Assembly: GCA_033961575.1 (NCBI GenBank)
Contig: CM066735.1
Coordinates: 91,209,449 to 91,273,448, forward strand
DNA: 64,000 nucleotides
Direction of reading: 5' to 3'
Source: Aselliscus stoliczkanus
Lineage: Eukaryota; Chordata; Mammalia; Chiroptera; Hipposideridae
Positions 37,575 through 50,075 of the stretch are shown here, one piece after another; position 1 is the stretch's first letter, and each line of letters starts with the position of its first letter. The notes under the pieces were generated by a model. The model did no database searches and had not been told where the DNA came from. It saw only the letters and a program-made list of their open reading frames with translations. A program made the translations under genes and the position numbers.

Positions 37575-38500
37575 TTTAACCTGAGTGGAATCACATGCTA
37601 CAAAATTCACACATCCAAAGCATACAAAATATGTCCATACAAAATGATGATTTTTCATTCAATTGCTTTTCATGTATTCACAGAGTTGTGCAGCCATCGA
37701 TGCTATACAATTCCAGAACATTTTCATTACCCTGAAAAGGAACTTCGTACTCTTCAGCATTCACTCCCCATCTTCCCCTCCCTCCAGGCCTTAGCAAACA
37801 CTAATCTAATTTCTGTGTCTATGAATTTGCCTATTCTAGATATTTCTTCTTTTTTTTTTAATTTTTTTTTTTTTGAGGGCAGTGTCACTGGCCCTCATAT
37901 GTGAGACCGAACCGGGGCCGCTGGCTTCCCAAGCCAGCGCTTAACCACCGCACCACTCAGCTGGCCCTTAGATATTTCATATAAATGGAATCATACAATG
38001 TGTGGCTTTCCTATCTGGCTTATTTCATTTAGCATAATTTTTCTAGGATTCAGACATGTTGTAGCATGTAGCAGCACTTCATTCCTTTTTATGGCTGAAT
38101 AATGTTCTATTGTGTGGACATACCACAATTTGTTTATCCAGTCACTGGCTGGACATTGGGGTTGCTTCCACCTTTTGGATACTATGAATAATGCTGCTTT
38201 GAACATTCATGTACAAGTTTTTGTATGAACATATATTTTTTGTTCTCTTGGGTATAAACCTAGGACTGAAAGTGCTGGGTCTTATGTGTAACTTTATGTT
38301 TAACCTTTTGAGAAGCTGCAAACAGTTTTCCAAAACACATTTTACCAGCATTATATGAGGGTTCTGATTTCCCCATATTCTCACCATCATTTGTTATTTT
38401 CTGTCATTTTTGTTATAACCATCCTAAAGGATGTTAAGTGGTATCTCATTGTGGTTTGGGTTTGCATTCCTTGCAATGGTGTTGAGCATTTTTCATGTTC
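37575..38500 (-). mobile_element. L1 fragment (ORF2 end and 3' UTR), antisense, split by a SINE
   Basis: On the minus strand, 37991-38206 encodes a decayed piece of the L1 ORF2 C-terminus (LWYVHTIEHYSAIKRNEVLL is the diagnostic motif). The rest matches the complement of L1 3' sequence (TTTATGGCTGAATAATGTTC, GGATACTATGAATAATGCTG). Frames are broken, and a short SINE sits at 37847-37968 within it. Not functional. Confidence 0.85.
37837..37978 (-). mobile_element. Short tRNA-derived SINE inserted into L1, 10-bp target duplication
   Basis: Body 37847-37968 on the minus strand: GGGCCAGCTGAGTGGTGCGG head, hairpin GCTGGCTTGGGAAGCCAGC, GGTTCGGTCTC B-box, CTGCCCTC and A tail. TAGATATTTC is duplicated at 37837-37846 and 37969-37978. 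The SINE is younger than the L1 it interrupts. Confidence 0.9.
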
Positions 38501-38599
38501 TTGCCTTCATTTTCACCGTTTTTTCTCTCATTGAGAAATGACCAGGGCAGGAAATACAAAACTCAGTTGCCTACATATATGTTTTCCAGAGGAAGAAAC

Positions 38600-38700
38600 T
38601 GTATTACTTAGCTTCATATTCTCAGCACCAGGCACAATGCTAAGCACGTAGTATTATAGATGCTAAATAAATGTTTTCTGAATTCATCAATAAATGAATT
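38600..38700 (+). mobile_element. L2 3' end
   Basis: TCAGCACCAGGCACAATGCT and GCTAAATAAATGTTTTCTGA are the sense L2 terminal pattern. Confidence 0.6.
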
Positions 38701-39456
38701 TTTGATTGAACACATAAATCATTTCAGGTCCCCTTTTTTTCTGCCCAGATTCCTCCCAGAATTCGGGTTCTTTTTAAATGTCTGATGAGAGTTTTAAAAC
38801 CCTTGAAGTGAACTCAACAGATGACTCATGGTTTCCATGATGCAGAAGTAAACCAAGAAAAGCTGTGATATTTAAAAAGATAATCCTATACATGACCAAA
38901 TCTCACTATGAAATCACTTCTCTCTCTCCCAACGAGAGACGCTTTTCTGAAATACAGTCTAAGCAAAGAAATTGTAAAAGGGATTCATTTTCTTGTTTTC
39001 TTTATGGCTTTTTTTCTGAAAAGTAAGCTTTCAGTGCCCTAGTTTAACAAAAGATCTATGAAAGTGTCATAGTGAAACATATAGTAAGTCATCTGTCATT
39101 TCAACCTAATCTTTATTGAAACCTATAAGTTTATTGAGTCAAAGAACTTCATAAGGGACCATGACCAGGAATAAGAATGACTTTGTTTTCTCAGCTTCTC
39201 CATTCTCCAAATCTCAACAATTCAGACCTTGTTTTGATTTGTTGGTCTTATTAAAGCCACATGTTTCTGTGGTAAACTGTTGATACATATGAAACTGAAT
39301 TTGCTCTTCTGAATCAGTTTCTTCTGTATGGACATCACCTACAAGTGAAGAGAAAGAGGCAAAGACAGGTGGGAGGTAGCCTGCTTCTGTTTTTCTTTTT
39401 AAACGTTAAGGAATGTTAACTAATAGTACACTAAAAAGGGAGTTGCCATGGTTAGA

Positions 39457-39459
39457 TTT

Positions 39460-39542
<83 letters not shown>
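39457..39542. repeat. (TTTC)n microsatellite
   Basis: About 85 bp of nearly perfect CTTT units; responsible for a spurious Ser/Phe/Leu open frame. Confidence 0.97.
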
Positions 39543-39543
<1 letters not shown>

Positions 39544-40109
39544 AATAAATAGAACCTCTATTATTTCACACTACCTAGCGTTGTTGGGTTGTATAGTATA
39601 ATATCACAAGTTTACTGGATTTCTTTTTAGATGGCCTTATTCATTCTAGAGTAAACTGTGAATTTTTTTGAAAAAGATCAGTGTGACTTATACTGGGGGA
39701 CTAGACCTCAGGAGATTTAAGTTTTAGTCTCTGCTGTTAATTTCGAGGGTTACCCTGGGGAAGGCCAAACTCCTGAAGGCCTGTTCACCTCATGAGTATT
39801 TGGTGATCTCCCAGGGCCTTTCCAGCGATAGAGTTTTCTGAATTTACTTGCATGTTGCCTCTATCCCAAAGTAGATCAAGACTCCTAAGAACAAGGTCTG
39901 AAATGAGCCTTATGAAAGAAATTGTGTTGTTGGTCACCCAGAGCCCTGCAAGTGTCTCAATCCTGGTTCATATGCATGATTCCTTGGCTCCAGCAGCCTT
40001 CAGGTCTTTTCCCACCTGCAGAAAAGAGTGATCACATCTATTTCTAAGGCATTCTGAAACCCTGGGCCTAATATTAGCATTGGATGTGTGAAATGAGATA
40101 CTAAGTAAG

Positions 40110-40311
40110 TATCTGGAGAAGTACATTAAGTCAGGGAAAGATGTTTTTAAAATTTTTCATGTTAATTGTTTTATTTACCTTGTATATTTAAAACTAAATG
40201 ATCATGAGATGTGAGCCCTAATGCAAAAATTATATTAGAATGTATAAGACAATTCAGTCTTGCCTCCTTCCTCACCCACCTTATCTCCTGCCCTCTCCTT
40301 ATCCTCCTCCT
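40110..40311 (+). repeat. Direct duplication, copy A, upstream of the first zinc-finger exon
   Basis: About 200 bp ending 60 bp before the exon acceptor. It aligns in the same orientation with 41271-41473: both share TAAGTCAGGGAAAGA, TTTAAAACTAAAT, GAGCCCTAA/AAGCCCTAA, CAATTCAGTCTT and a CT-rich end. Identity is about 80-85% by eye, with small gaps. Confidence 0.75.
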
Positions 40312-40371
40312 AGCTGTGGTATCTTTGGGCTTAACATTGTATCTCACATTCCTCTTTTTCTTTCTTCACAG

Positions 40372-40472
40372 GGTACATCCCCAGTTACTTAGACAAGGAC
40401 GAACTATGTGTGGTATGTGGTGACAAAGCTACTGGGTATCACTACCGCTGCATCACGTGTGAAGGCTGCAAG
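40372..40472 (+). CDS. THRB: THRB shared exon: first zinc finger of DNA-binding domain
   Basis: 101 bp. With the G carried over from either isoform exon it encodes 34 residues, Gly95 to Lys128 in TR-beta-1 numbering: the lead-in [11 protein letters not shown] and the first C4 zinc finger (CVVC ... CITC). The exon ends within the P-box, EGCK|G, which contacts the AGGTCA half-site in DNA; the Gly is supplied by the next exon. The acceptor has a strong pyrimidine tract (TTTTTCTTTCTTCACAG) and the donor is AAG|GTAAGT, close to consensus. It is the junction exon at which the TR-beta-1 and TR-beta-2 transcripts converge. The protein appears identical to human in this segment. The preceding 200 bp have a diverged direct copy about 1.2 kb further on. 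Confidence 0.97.
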
Positions 40473-41270
40473 GTAAGTGCTGCAGGGACAGTGAGCTTAG
40501 AGCTCAGCCCAGTTCCGGTCCCCTCCCAGGATTCCACTAGAATGAAACATTAAGTTTAAGTTCAAATTCCAACATGCATGGCCTGTGATCATCCAGGTAT
40601 CTGGTTGTCCTCTTCATTTTTTTGACATGTTCAAGAACTAAATTTTTTTTTTCCCAAATCAAAAATAATTAAATGAAATTTGTGGAGAGGGTGATGTCTG
40701 GTTTTTTAGACAGGGAGATAATTAATAAAATAAAGAGAAATTAATAGAATTCTCACTTTGCGTTTTCAAATAAATAGATATTTTATAACATGTTATCATC
40801 CCAAGAAATAACCATTTCTCCTGTTCTATCTCCAGTATTTGAAGAGGCAGAGTTCACTCTTCCCTAGACTGCCCACCGCTGATAATCTGAGTGAATATGT
40901 TCACTTTTAAGGGGTTCATTAGGGAATATCTTTGAGACTACTTAGAGTCAATTATGCTCTGAAATTATCCAAATGGCTTTCTGCACAGCCCGCAGTCAGT
41001 AAGTAAATTCTGGTCATCCATCAGCTAATTGTATGCTCTACAGATCCATCTTTCAGGAGATCCTTGATGAGAATACACCAGTGATCACAGTCAGTTCACT
41101 TCCCAAAAGTGAGCCTAAATTTGCCTACTTGCAACCTTTGTCATCAAAATTAAGACAAGCTTTCTGGCAAATAGCTTTCAGTCCAACAACCTAACCTAGA
41201 AAATAAAGTCTACTCTAAAGGTAAATAAAGCTTAACTCAGTGATATATGCAGAGTTCAACTAATGTTTTA

Positions 41271-41473
41271 TACATGAGGAAGAATATAAGTCAGGGAAAG
41301 ACTTTTAAAATTTTTCCTTGTTAAATGTTCTATTTACCTTTTACATTTAAAACTAAATCATCACAAGATATAAGCCCTAAAGCAAAAAATTGTATTACAA
41401 TTTATAAAATCAATTCAGTCTTCTCTCCTTCATCACCCAACTTACCTCCTCTTCTCTTCTTCCCCTCCTCCTT
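41271..41473 (+). repeat. Direct duplication, copy B, downstream of the first zinc-finger exon
   Basis: Same-strand partner of 40110-40311, starting about 800 bp after the exon's donor. The exon itself is not duplicated with it. It may be a local duplication or two copies of an unrecognised interspersed repeat. Confidence 0.75.
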
Positions 41474-42889
41474 TTACCATAAGCCCCAAAAATCAACAGT
41501 GTTAGCTCAGTTTCAAACCAAAGTGCCCCCATTCTCTAGTGGAATCATTTTCCATGCAAATTCCGTACTTTTTGAGCATGAAATTAAGAAACACTTAGCA
41601 GAAACCCGCTAAAAGCAGAAGCTTGCTAAAAGCCTGCTAAAAGATGATACATCCATTGGAAAGCAGTCATTTCAACGGTCCCAAGGCCTTGTATCTGCAA
41701 GTCTGATTTTTTGGAATGTGATGTAATGTGCTTTTATTCATCCAGGCCCTTTTGATCTGGAATTCGTAACCTTTTAACAAAGATTGGGCTAAAGATTGCT
41801 ATTACATCTATGAAAATAATGTCTTAAGAAGTTTAATGGAACCAATTACAAATAAGTCCTGGCTAACTATTAATTGGGGGACTTGCAGACCCTCTCTTTA
41901 GAGCATAGTTTTATTGGCTTGATTTGAAAGTAATAAAACTACATTGCGTTAGACATCCTTTCATTCCAAAAGCTCAGTAATTCAAGTGGGTCTTTTTTCT
42001 AAATTAACCCCAATTCATAAGGCTTTATCAACCTGGTTATGCAACATTGAGATCCTTTCACATCAATTTCTACTGGTAAATTTTGAATTCTGGGAAAAAC
42101 TATAATGAAAATTCCATTCAATATTCAACTCCCCAAATGACTCTAAGGATTGAATGTGCCCTGCAGAGAGGACTTAATGCTTACTAGCAATTGACTTAAA
42201 CAAAAGGAGAATCAAGCATATTAACCCATGTCCCTACCTTATGTGTCTTTATGGTGATCAAGAAATCCATAGCCTCTTTTCCCCCAAATCATAGGATGTA
42301 TGGGGCCTGCTTCAACTGAGGTTTACTTAAAAGAAGAACTCATGTAGCATAAAACTTTATTCCTCAGCCTCTGTGCCTTCATCTCAGATCAGAACACTGT
42401 TTCCAGAATTGTCTCAATTATAAAATCAGGAAGAAGCCTTCCTAGTGTCATTATGCAGATTGTTTAATTGAGGACAACGTATCTTGGAAAAAAGACAGAA
42501 GACTTTTTTCAAATGAAACACAGTTTTTAAGTGTGGCCAAAGATGAAAAAGGTTATGCTTCATGTATTATTTATTCAAACCTGTAGTTTAAAAATATTTC
42601 TACCCCATACTTGCAATGTGCGTAGGTAGAATCTTCTTTGCCCATTTTACCCTGAAGACAGTGGAAATCTTTTGGAGGTGTCTTGTCTGTTGGGATAGGC
42701 CAGTCTTTGTGCATCCTTTGTAGAAAGAATGTTGGTACTGCTCCACAATAATTTTTTTTTTTTTTTAAAGAAAGACTGAAAGCTTTTTTAACAGCCCAAA
42801 TATTGAAGTAGGCGTGTGACACTTGGCTCCTTATCACACTGATTAGTGCACCGTCTCAGACCACTACAGATCCAGTACTTCTCAAAATG

Positions 42890-43368
42890 CAGGGAAACAC
42901 TTCTTTTTTTTTTTTTTTTTTAAGATTTTATTGGGGAATTGGCGGAGGGGAACAGCGTTGGGGAATCGGGGAAGGGGAACAGACAAGTTGCCGTCTTTTT
43001 GTTCTTCAGTTTAGTTGCGGAGGATGTTGCTTCACTGTTGGTATCGTCATTGCGCTCTTCCCGGATGAGGCAGATCGGTCGCTGGCCTCTGGATGTCGCT
43101 CACCGCGGCTATTGGCAGCTCACTCTTGGCTGCCAGCCGCTCACGCTGGCTGCGGGCCACTCACTATAGCCTATGGCAGCCCACTGCAGCAGGGGCTGCA
43201 GCCCACACCATCACCGGGGCTCGCACAGCCCAGCTCCAGGTGGAGCTGTTGTTAGCTGTAGAGGGCAGTGTCACTGGCCCTCATGTGGGATCCGAACCGG
43301 GGCCGCTGGCATCCCAAAACCAGCGCTTAACCAATGCGCCACTCGGCCGGCCCCAGGGAAACACTTCT
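42890..43368 (-). mobile_element. Long tRNA-derived SINE with exact 15-bp target duplication
   Basis: Body 42905-43353 (449 bp) on the minus strand: GGGGCCGGCCGAGTGGCGCA head, GGTTCGGATCCC B-box, CACTGCCCTCTACAGCTAAC junction, internal GC-rich repeats, then CCGCCAATTCCCCAATAAAA end and A tail. CAGGGAAACACTTCT is exact at 42890-42904 and 43354-43368, so the insertion is young. Confidence 0.95.
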
Positions 43369-43532
43369 GATTTATAGAAGCAAAACCTCCATTCTCCAAT
43401 AAACCGTCAATGTGTCCTTAATCGGTCCCTGAAACATCTCTTTTTGTCACATCACCTCTAAGAAGACTTTTTATAAGTTAAAATATTTTCTATCCAGTTT
43501 CAACTTCCACAACTTAATTTTTGTCACTTTTT

Positions 43533-43635
43533 AAAATTAAGGGACCCAGGGCCGGCCGAGTGGCGCGGTGGTTAAGCGCTGGCCTAGGAAGCCAGCGGCC
43601 CCGGTTCGGTCCCACATATGAGGGCCAGTGATACT

Positions 43636-43682
<47 letters not shown>

Positions 43683-43704
43683 ACAATAAAATTAAGGGAC
43701 CTAG
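43533..43704 (+). mobile_element. Short tRNA-derived SINE with about 40-nt A tail
   Basis: Body 43549-43687: GGCCGGCCGAGTGGCGCGGT head, A-box region, GCTGGCCTAGGAAGCCAGC hairpin, GGTTCGGTCCC B-box, ACTGCCCTC and an A-run at about 43640-43681. Target duplication AAAATTAAGGGACC is exact at 43533-43546 and 43688-43701, continuing CAG/TAG. The long clean tail suggests recent insertion. Confidence 0.95.
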
Positions 43705-45054
43705 CATCTTTACATTTACTCAAATAAAGTGGCCCCTCATCACGTGTCAAAATATGCTTTTATTAAAGCTTCAGGGAGGCCAACATCTTAAACGGGACTT
43801 GGTCCATGAAGTGCCCAAGAAAAGTCATCAGAGATATGCCACAGAAAAGATGGCACAATGAACAGCAGAACCTGCTACCTCCATGCTTTTTCCAAAATAA
43901 GCCAAGTATAAATTATTTCATTCATTCCATTTAAAAATTCACAGAGTCGCCTTTTTGGAGAAATGAATGTTACCCTTGGGTCTGGTATCTCATACCTCAT
44001 TCTCGCCTTAGTGTTGTCTGACTCTTCAGTATGCTCCCCACCCCCCAGTACATGAGTCAATGTCAGAATATGGGTGAGAAAAGGGTCTCCCCAACTTCAG
44101 ATAGAGTAACAACTGTCCCACCCTCATAGCAGCAGCCAGCATTCTCACTGGATGCCGTGTACTTTGGTGCTTCCACCCCTGGGGAAGTTTTGCCTCCTCC
44201 AGAAGGAAGTGGGCTACCCAGCCCCTCACTTCCCTGTCAACAACATGTCTTCTTGCCTGGAATCTCCGGGTGTCTTTTGCCCGCCAGGCAGGGGTAACCC
44301 TTGAAGGGTGGATTGGACAGAGAGTAACAGAGGTAGAGGAAGGAGATTCACAGGGAAGCTTACTTTTCACTCTGTGGCATGCCCCGTCATTCATGCTTTG
44401 GCAGGATTTGTCCACCTTGAATACCCAAGGAAACACTGCCAACCTGTCAAACAGCTGTTCCATGTGTGATTTAGTGAATCATATAACAGTCTAGCAACAT
44501 CATTCAAACTAATGGACTCAAGTGTTTAAGGATGCAAAACCCAAATATAATATGACAGTTTTTCTGTGAGAGCTTGAACAGAAATGATAATAAGGGTTTT
44601 GCACACATGCCCCCAAATCAAGTCCATTAGTTTCAGTTATTGCTGTTATTTTTCCATTTTATTCCTCTGTGCCCAATATAAAATCCTACCTTTGACTTTT
44701 TCATTATAAGGAAGAGCTCTTGTGTCCGAGGGAGGAATATGCAAGTGGTATGTGTACATAATCAAAGCCAAGGAAAGTTAAACTGGATAATTAAAATTTG
44801 GGCTTAATCTAGGTAAGCTGGCATTTCGGTCCCACCACACACAAAACAAAGTTCGAGGTCCCTTTTAAACTTGAGTACAGAACATCCTTCAAATTTGTTT
44901 TGCTTTGTTATTCTGCTATAATGAAGGGGTTTGTTTATTTTTCTTTTGAAGGGGTGGGAGGGGACTATTTATAATTTGTTCATCTAAAACATTTAAATGA
45001 CCCAGCAAAATTGGATTCCATTTATATCGCATAAGCAGTTATGTAACTTAGATT

Positions 45055-45260
45055 TGGAGTCCAACTCCTGGGTTCCAGGCACATCCCAACATGTATTTAC
45101 CACGTGATTTGGGGCAAGTGATTTCATCTGGCTCAGGCTTAGTTTTTTAATCCCTACAATGGAGATGTTAAAACTACCTACTTCCTAGCGTTATAGAAGA
45201 AAGAGAAGGATATGGAATGAGCCTACAGCACTTTGCAAAGGGCCCCTCACAATAAGCGCC
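45055..45260 (-). mobile_element. MIR element
   Basis: GGAGTCCAACTCCTGGGTTC, GGGGCAAGTGATTTCATCTG and CCTACAGCACTTTGCAAAGG follow the antisense MIR pattern. Confidence 0.7.
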
Positions 45261-46110
45261 GTCTACCATTATTAATTCCTACAGTACGGAATTATAGTGG
45301 CCAAGACTTAAGCATCATGCCCAGAAAGGTTCTAGTGTAACACACCCTTGAGAATGTCCTACAAGCCACCTAAACCTGGAATTAAACGGTATTCTCAGAA
45401 GACTACAGTGGCACTCTCCCATTCCCATGCCTTAAGAAAAAAAGAAACATATTGAACTTTAGGGTATATATCTAGGGATACTGGGGAAAAAAAAGTGCTA
45501 TGAAAGGTAAAACCTCAATGCTATGGGAAAAAATTTGGTAGAGAATGTGAAGTTTTCTACTCCCCAAGTACTATTATTTCAAGAGCTATCTGATCTAGGT
45601 AATCTCAAGAGTCACAAATAAGAATTAAATGAAATCTCTAGACATCCATTTAATTACTAAATGATTAAATTATGAATTAATAAAGTATTGCAAGTATCTA
45701 GCTCTTTTATTCTCCAGCTTAAAGTATAGCAAACCTCTTCATAGATCAATGTAGCCACACAATTATGGCACTCTCTGAAATGAAATAATATAATTTATTT
45801 ATATTGCTCAATATTTAGAAAAAAATACAAACAAACACAAGATTTTTCCCATTAGCCTCTTTTCCTTGGGAAAAAAAATGCCAAAAAGTCTTTGACTCTG
45901 CAGTCCTATGACATCTCCTTCAGCTCCGGTTTTGAATTCTTTAGATTCACTTTGGGCCACTTGTCCTATATTTGATTAAGTAGAGTTGCGGGCCCCTACA
46001 CAGGTCAGGTCCCAAACAATCCATCACAGCTATGTGGACACAAACTTCTGGATTCATTTATTCCGAGATAATCTGAAACTGTTGTGTTGGGTCTTTCTTT
46101 TTTCGTGTAG

Positions 46111-46263
<153 letters not shown>

Positions 46264-47524
46264 TAATCTTCTTTGCTTTATATTCAAGGGGTGTTGATTG
46301 GGGAAAGGTTTGGTTCAAGGAGATCGAGCAGGCAGAAAAGCAATCAGGAACCCATGTGGACAAAGGGAAGACACCTAGCATTCCCACAGTCATAGCTGGG
46401 TGGTTTCTATCCTACACCCCCCGCCCCCTTACCAACACCTAAGGTATCCAGTCGATGAGTGAGGTTAAATTAGCCTTATCACCTTTGCAAGGCTGTTAGC
46501 AATCCTCTGATTGCCACACGGAGTCCAAATGAGAAATCTCGTCCATCCACGTTGATAAAGCGTAATTTTACACACAACATTCACATGGCCAGTGCCTCAT
46601 GGACGAGTCCTAATATTATTTCAGAAGCAGAGACAGGAATTTATTTTGTGGCTATTTTGGGAGACGGGGCACTGGCAGAAAACATCATGTTCAGAAATTT
46701 CTGAAGAATGTGAAGTTGAGTGCTAGTGCATGAGTCATCCTGCAGTTGGTTGTTTGTTATATTTTTAGCCTTAAAAACATTCCAAGCTGAAGTCGTCCTA
46801 CCCAGTTTTTCAAAGTGCCACAGCATATGGTGGTGAGATTAGCCACTGTTGGGGTCTCTTCTTCCCACACTGGGCAAGGGATTTACACCAGTCACATCAA
46901 TTAATCTAATAATAAAGTGAGAATCCTGTCATTCTGAATGTGTGGCCTCCCTTTTGCCAGGTGTCAGGGTTAATGATTTCTACTGGTATAAGCTTGTTGC
47001 ACATCAATGAAGGATTCCAACTTTTAGATAAAAATAAATGAATAAAGGAAAGAAAAAAAAAAGAATGCATTGAGGATTTTTCCTCATGAAAAATGAAATA
47101 ATCACGACTTACATTTATGTGACAAACAGGGTTCCCTCAGCTAGAACAAAAATATCTGTGGAATGTCCTGGTTTGCCCATTTAAAAAAGATGGAATGGAA
47201 AGTCTTTGAAAAGAAGGAGGGTTGTGTTAAGGCGTTTGGCTGGAAATCCTGGGTCAATCCCACCTCTGACTGAGCGTGTTCTTTTAAAGGCTTTTTAACC
47301 CTTGCCTGATAAGGATATATGCCTGATAAGGATAATGTAAAAATGATTGACCTAGCACCAAACACTTAGATGTCTCACTATAATGAACGGTTATTATTCA
47401 GTATCCATTTCATTTTTTTATTTAGAACAGATATGAATGTTTATGAGGTAAAAAAAATTCGTGTTAATCTAGATTGGGTGGAAATTAAATCTGAGTGGGC
47501 TTGACTTGCTTGTGAGGTATTATA

Positions 47525-47690
47525 AGAGCTCAGGCTTTATAATCAGAAAAACTGTCAGGAGTCCGGATCTGCCCCTTACAAGCTGTGTGACCATACAATT
47601 TAACATCCGATTTCCCTTCTGTGAAATTATCATCTATTTTGCAGGTGGTTTTCATGATTAAATTAGATAATGTATGTCAGGTGCAACCAT
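47525..47690 (-). mobile_element. MIR element
   Basis: CAAGCTGTGTGACCATACAA and TTCATGATTAAATTAGATAA fit an antisense MIR. Confidence 0.65.
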
Positions 47691-47959
47691 CCCTGGCCGA
47701 GTTTGGGAAATGGGGCTATGCATATAGCTGCCTTTCTCTTCTCCCTTTAATGAGGGAACTAAAATGAACAAGGCTCGTTCATACTTCCCACATTTGTCAA
47801 TGCTCACCGGACTTTGGTGATCCAATCAAATCTAGATGATCTGGGGTTTCCTTACTCTGTGGACTAGCTGAGCTCCTTTGGTTCTCTGCCTCCTGCTATG
47901 TTTTCCTTTTTTTCTTTTCCTATCAGGTAAAACCTTCATCAAGAAATGGCCCTAGGACA

Positions 47960-48125
47960 ATGATGTTATAGAGCTCAAGTCAGGAGGTCCCAGGTCTTGC
48001 CTGGGCTCTGCCATGAACTTGCTATGTGACCTTAGGCAAGTCGTGATCTCCCTGGGTCAACTTCCTCCTCTGTGAAAGGAAGGAGTTGGACTAGATAATA
48101 TCTAAGGTCCCTTTCAGTGCTGAAA
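47960..48125 (-). mobile_element. MIR-related element
   Basis: GGCTCTGCCATGAACTTGCT, GTGACCTTAGGCAAGTCGTG and TCTAAGGTCCCTTTCAGTGC are typical of an antisense MIR-type SINE. Confidence 0.7.
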
Positions 48126-48284
48126 GACTGTGACTCGGTGGTGTAAAACCTCAGCCTTTCCATTCCACTGATAACTGCTAAGAGTCTGGTGAAATGGTTT
48201 TGTTTTGGATATGACACAGCAGTATAGGTTTCTTTTTACCTGCCCTTCTTATTTCCCTTTTGCATAAGTGATAAAAAAAAATCA

Positions 48285-48490
48285 TGGCTACATTTACTGA
48301 ACACTTGTAGTGCATTATCACATTGACTATCCACCCTGTGAAGTGGATATTATTGATCCCATTTCATGTAGGAAGAAATATAAGCTCAGAGAGCCTAAGT
48401 AATTTGCCAGAGGTCACACAGCTAGAACATGGTAGGGTCAGGATTCAAAGCTAGGTCTTTCTAGATTACAAAGCCTGGGCTCCTTAACCA
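48285..48490 (+). mobile_element. MIR element
   Basis: ACATTTACTGAACACTTGTA, AGTAATTTGCCAGAGGTCAC and ACAGCTAGAACATGGTAGGG are the sense MIR pattern. Confidence 0.75.
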
Positions 48491-48925
48491 CCAGTAAGGG
48501 TTGACCAGGTAAAAAGTAATACAAAATGCATACCTATGAAACCCAAGGCAGGCCCAGCCACATTCCAATTATTCCTGATGGGAACTAATGAAGAGTTTGA
48601 GTCCTTTTTCTGAGGAAGGGATCATCAGTCTCCCCATGCATTGCTTCAAAACTTTGCTTCTACCTCCCTAACTAATTTCTCTAAGTAAGTAAGTTCTCCT
48701 TACTAGGAGCTATTTTGAAGCAGGAGGGATGTTACAGAAACACTAAGAGTGAATTCAGATCATTGGCTAGACACAACTCTTCTGTGAACCTGTGGATTCA
48801 TTCTTATGTATGGTCACCTTTTATGGAATTGGGACACCCAGTGTCCAACCACCCAGGGCTTTGTTTTGAAAAGCTGGCTAGGCATTGGGAGTTTGGCACT
48901 AGGGCTCATGTTGGACCATGGCTAG

Positions 48926-49480
<555 letters not shown>

Positions 49481-49939
49481 ATGTCACTCCTACCATCTAC
49501 TATTTGCAGGTCACTGATTCCATAGCAGTTACTAAGGCCACATGATCTGTTTGCTTTTACTATTAGTAAGGCCAGCCCTGCATCAATTAATAAAAGTTTT
49601 TGCCTGCCAACTCTCCCTTTTTATACCCATTTTTTCCCTCAGATAACCATTTATATACATACTTAGTTCGCTAAACTTGCTCCAAAATATTTGTTTTAGA
49701 ATAACCCCTAGAGTGAAGTGTCCCATATCTCAAATGCATTTTTATATCAGTAGAATTCAAAATGTTTAGCTTAAAACACAGGATCTCAAGTCCAGGAAGA
49801 CAATGGGAAGAGGGAGTAGGGATGGGGGCAGGGACTGTGTCAAGAAAACAGGCCTTTCAAGACCCTTGGAATATCAATGTTTGGTGGTTTTATAAAAACT
49901 AACCGCTGTGAAAGTCCTTCCCATTTCTTTCTCCTTTGG

Positions 49940-50075
49940 ACCCCACAATGCTTTGAGGCAGGCTGGACTCACTCGCCCCACTTTACAAATATGCAAACCA
50001 AGCCCAAGACCTTAAGTGGCTCACCCGGGATTAAAGTATGTAGTAGAAAGTGGCTGAGCCAGGCCCAAAAGCCAA
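49940..50075 (+). mobile_element. MIR-like fragment
   Basis: CCCACTTTACAAATATGCAA, ACCTTAAGTGGCTCACCCGG and GTAGAAAGTGGCTGAGCCAG fit a diverged sense MIR. Confidence 0.55.

Larger units (their letters stand above)
25943..40371 (+). other. Intron between TR-beta-2 exon and first shared exon
   Basis: 14,429 bp from a GTAGGG donor to a TTCTTCACAG acceptor. In mouse, an intron control region downstream of the TR-beta-2 exon supports pituitary and cone expression, so this intron is where its counterpart would be expected. The first part (26.3-30.5 kb) is mostly unique-looking AT-rich sequence. From 30.7 kb on it contains an inverted duplication, hAT and mariner elements, three SINEs and L1 fragments. 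No coding region was found. Confidence 0.85.
40473..46110 (+). other. Intron between the two zinc-finger exons
   Basis: 5,638 bp. It contains the second copy of the exon-flanking duplication (41271-41473), a long antisense SINE (42905-43353), a short sense SINE with a very long A tail (43549-43687) and a MIR (45055-45260). The stretch 43.9-44.5 kb is less AT-rich and has a 145-codon open frame on the minus strand that I do not consider coding. Nothing else recognised. Confidence 0.8.

Noticed and set aside
37991..38390. Minus-strand frames with an L1 ORF2-like C-terminus
   Set aside because: Broken by frameshifts and a SINE; a dead L1 remnant rather than a gene.
39413..39601. Ser/Phe/Leu repeat frame resembling membrane segments
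   Set aside because: Translation of the (TTTC)n microsatellite.
43549..43640. tRNA-like sequence with A-box, B-box and anticodon-arm hairpin
   Set aside because: It is the head of a SINE with target duplications and an A tail, not a functional tRNA gene; the acceptor stem does not close.
44026..44463. 145-codon minus-strand frame in a less AT-rich segment
   Set aside because: No family recognised, no splice or promoter evidence; could be a chance frame. A conservation test would decide.
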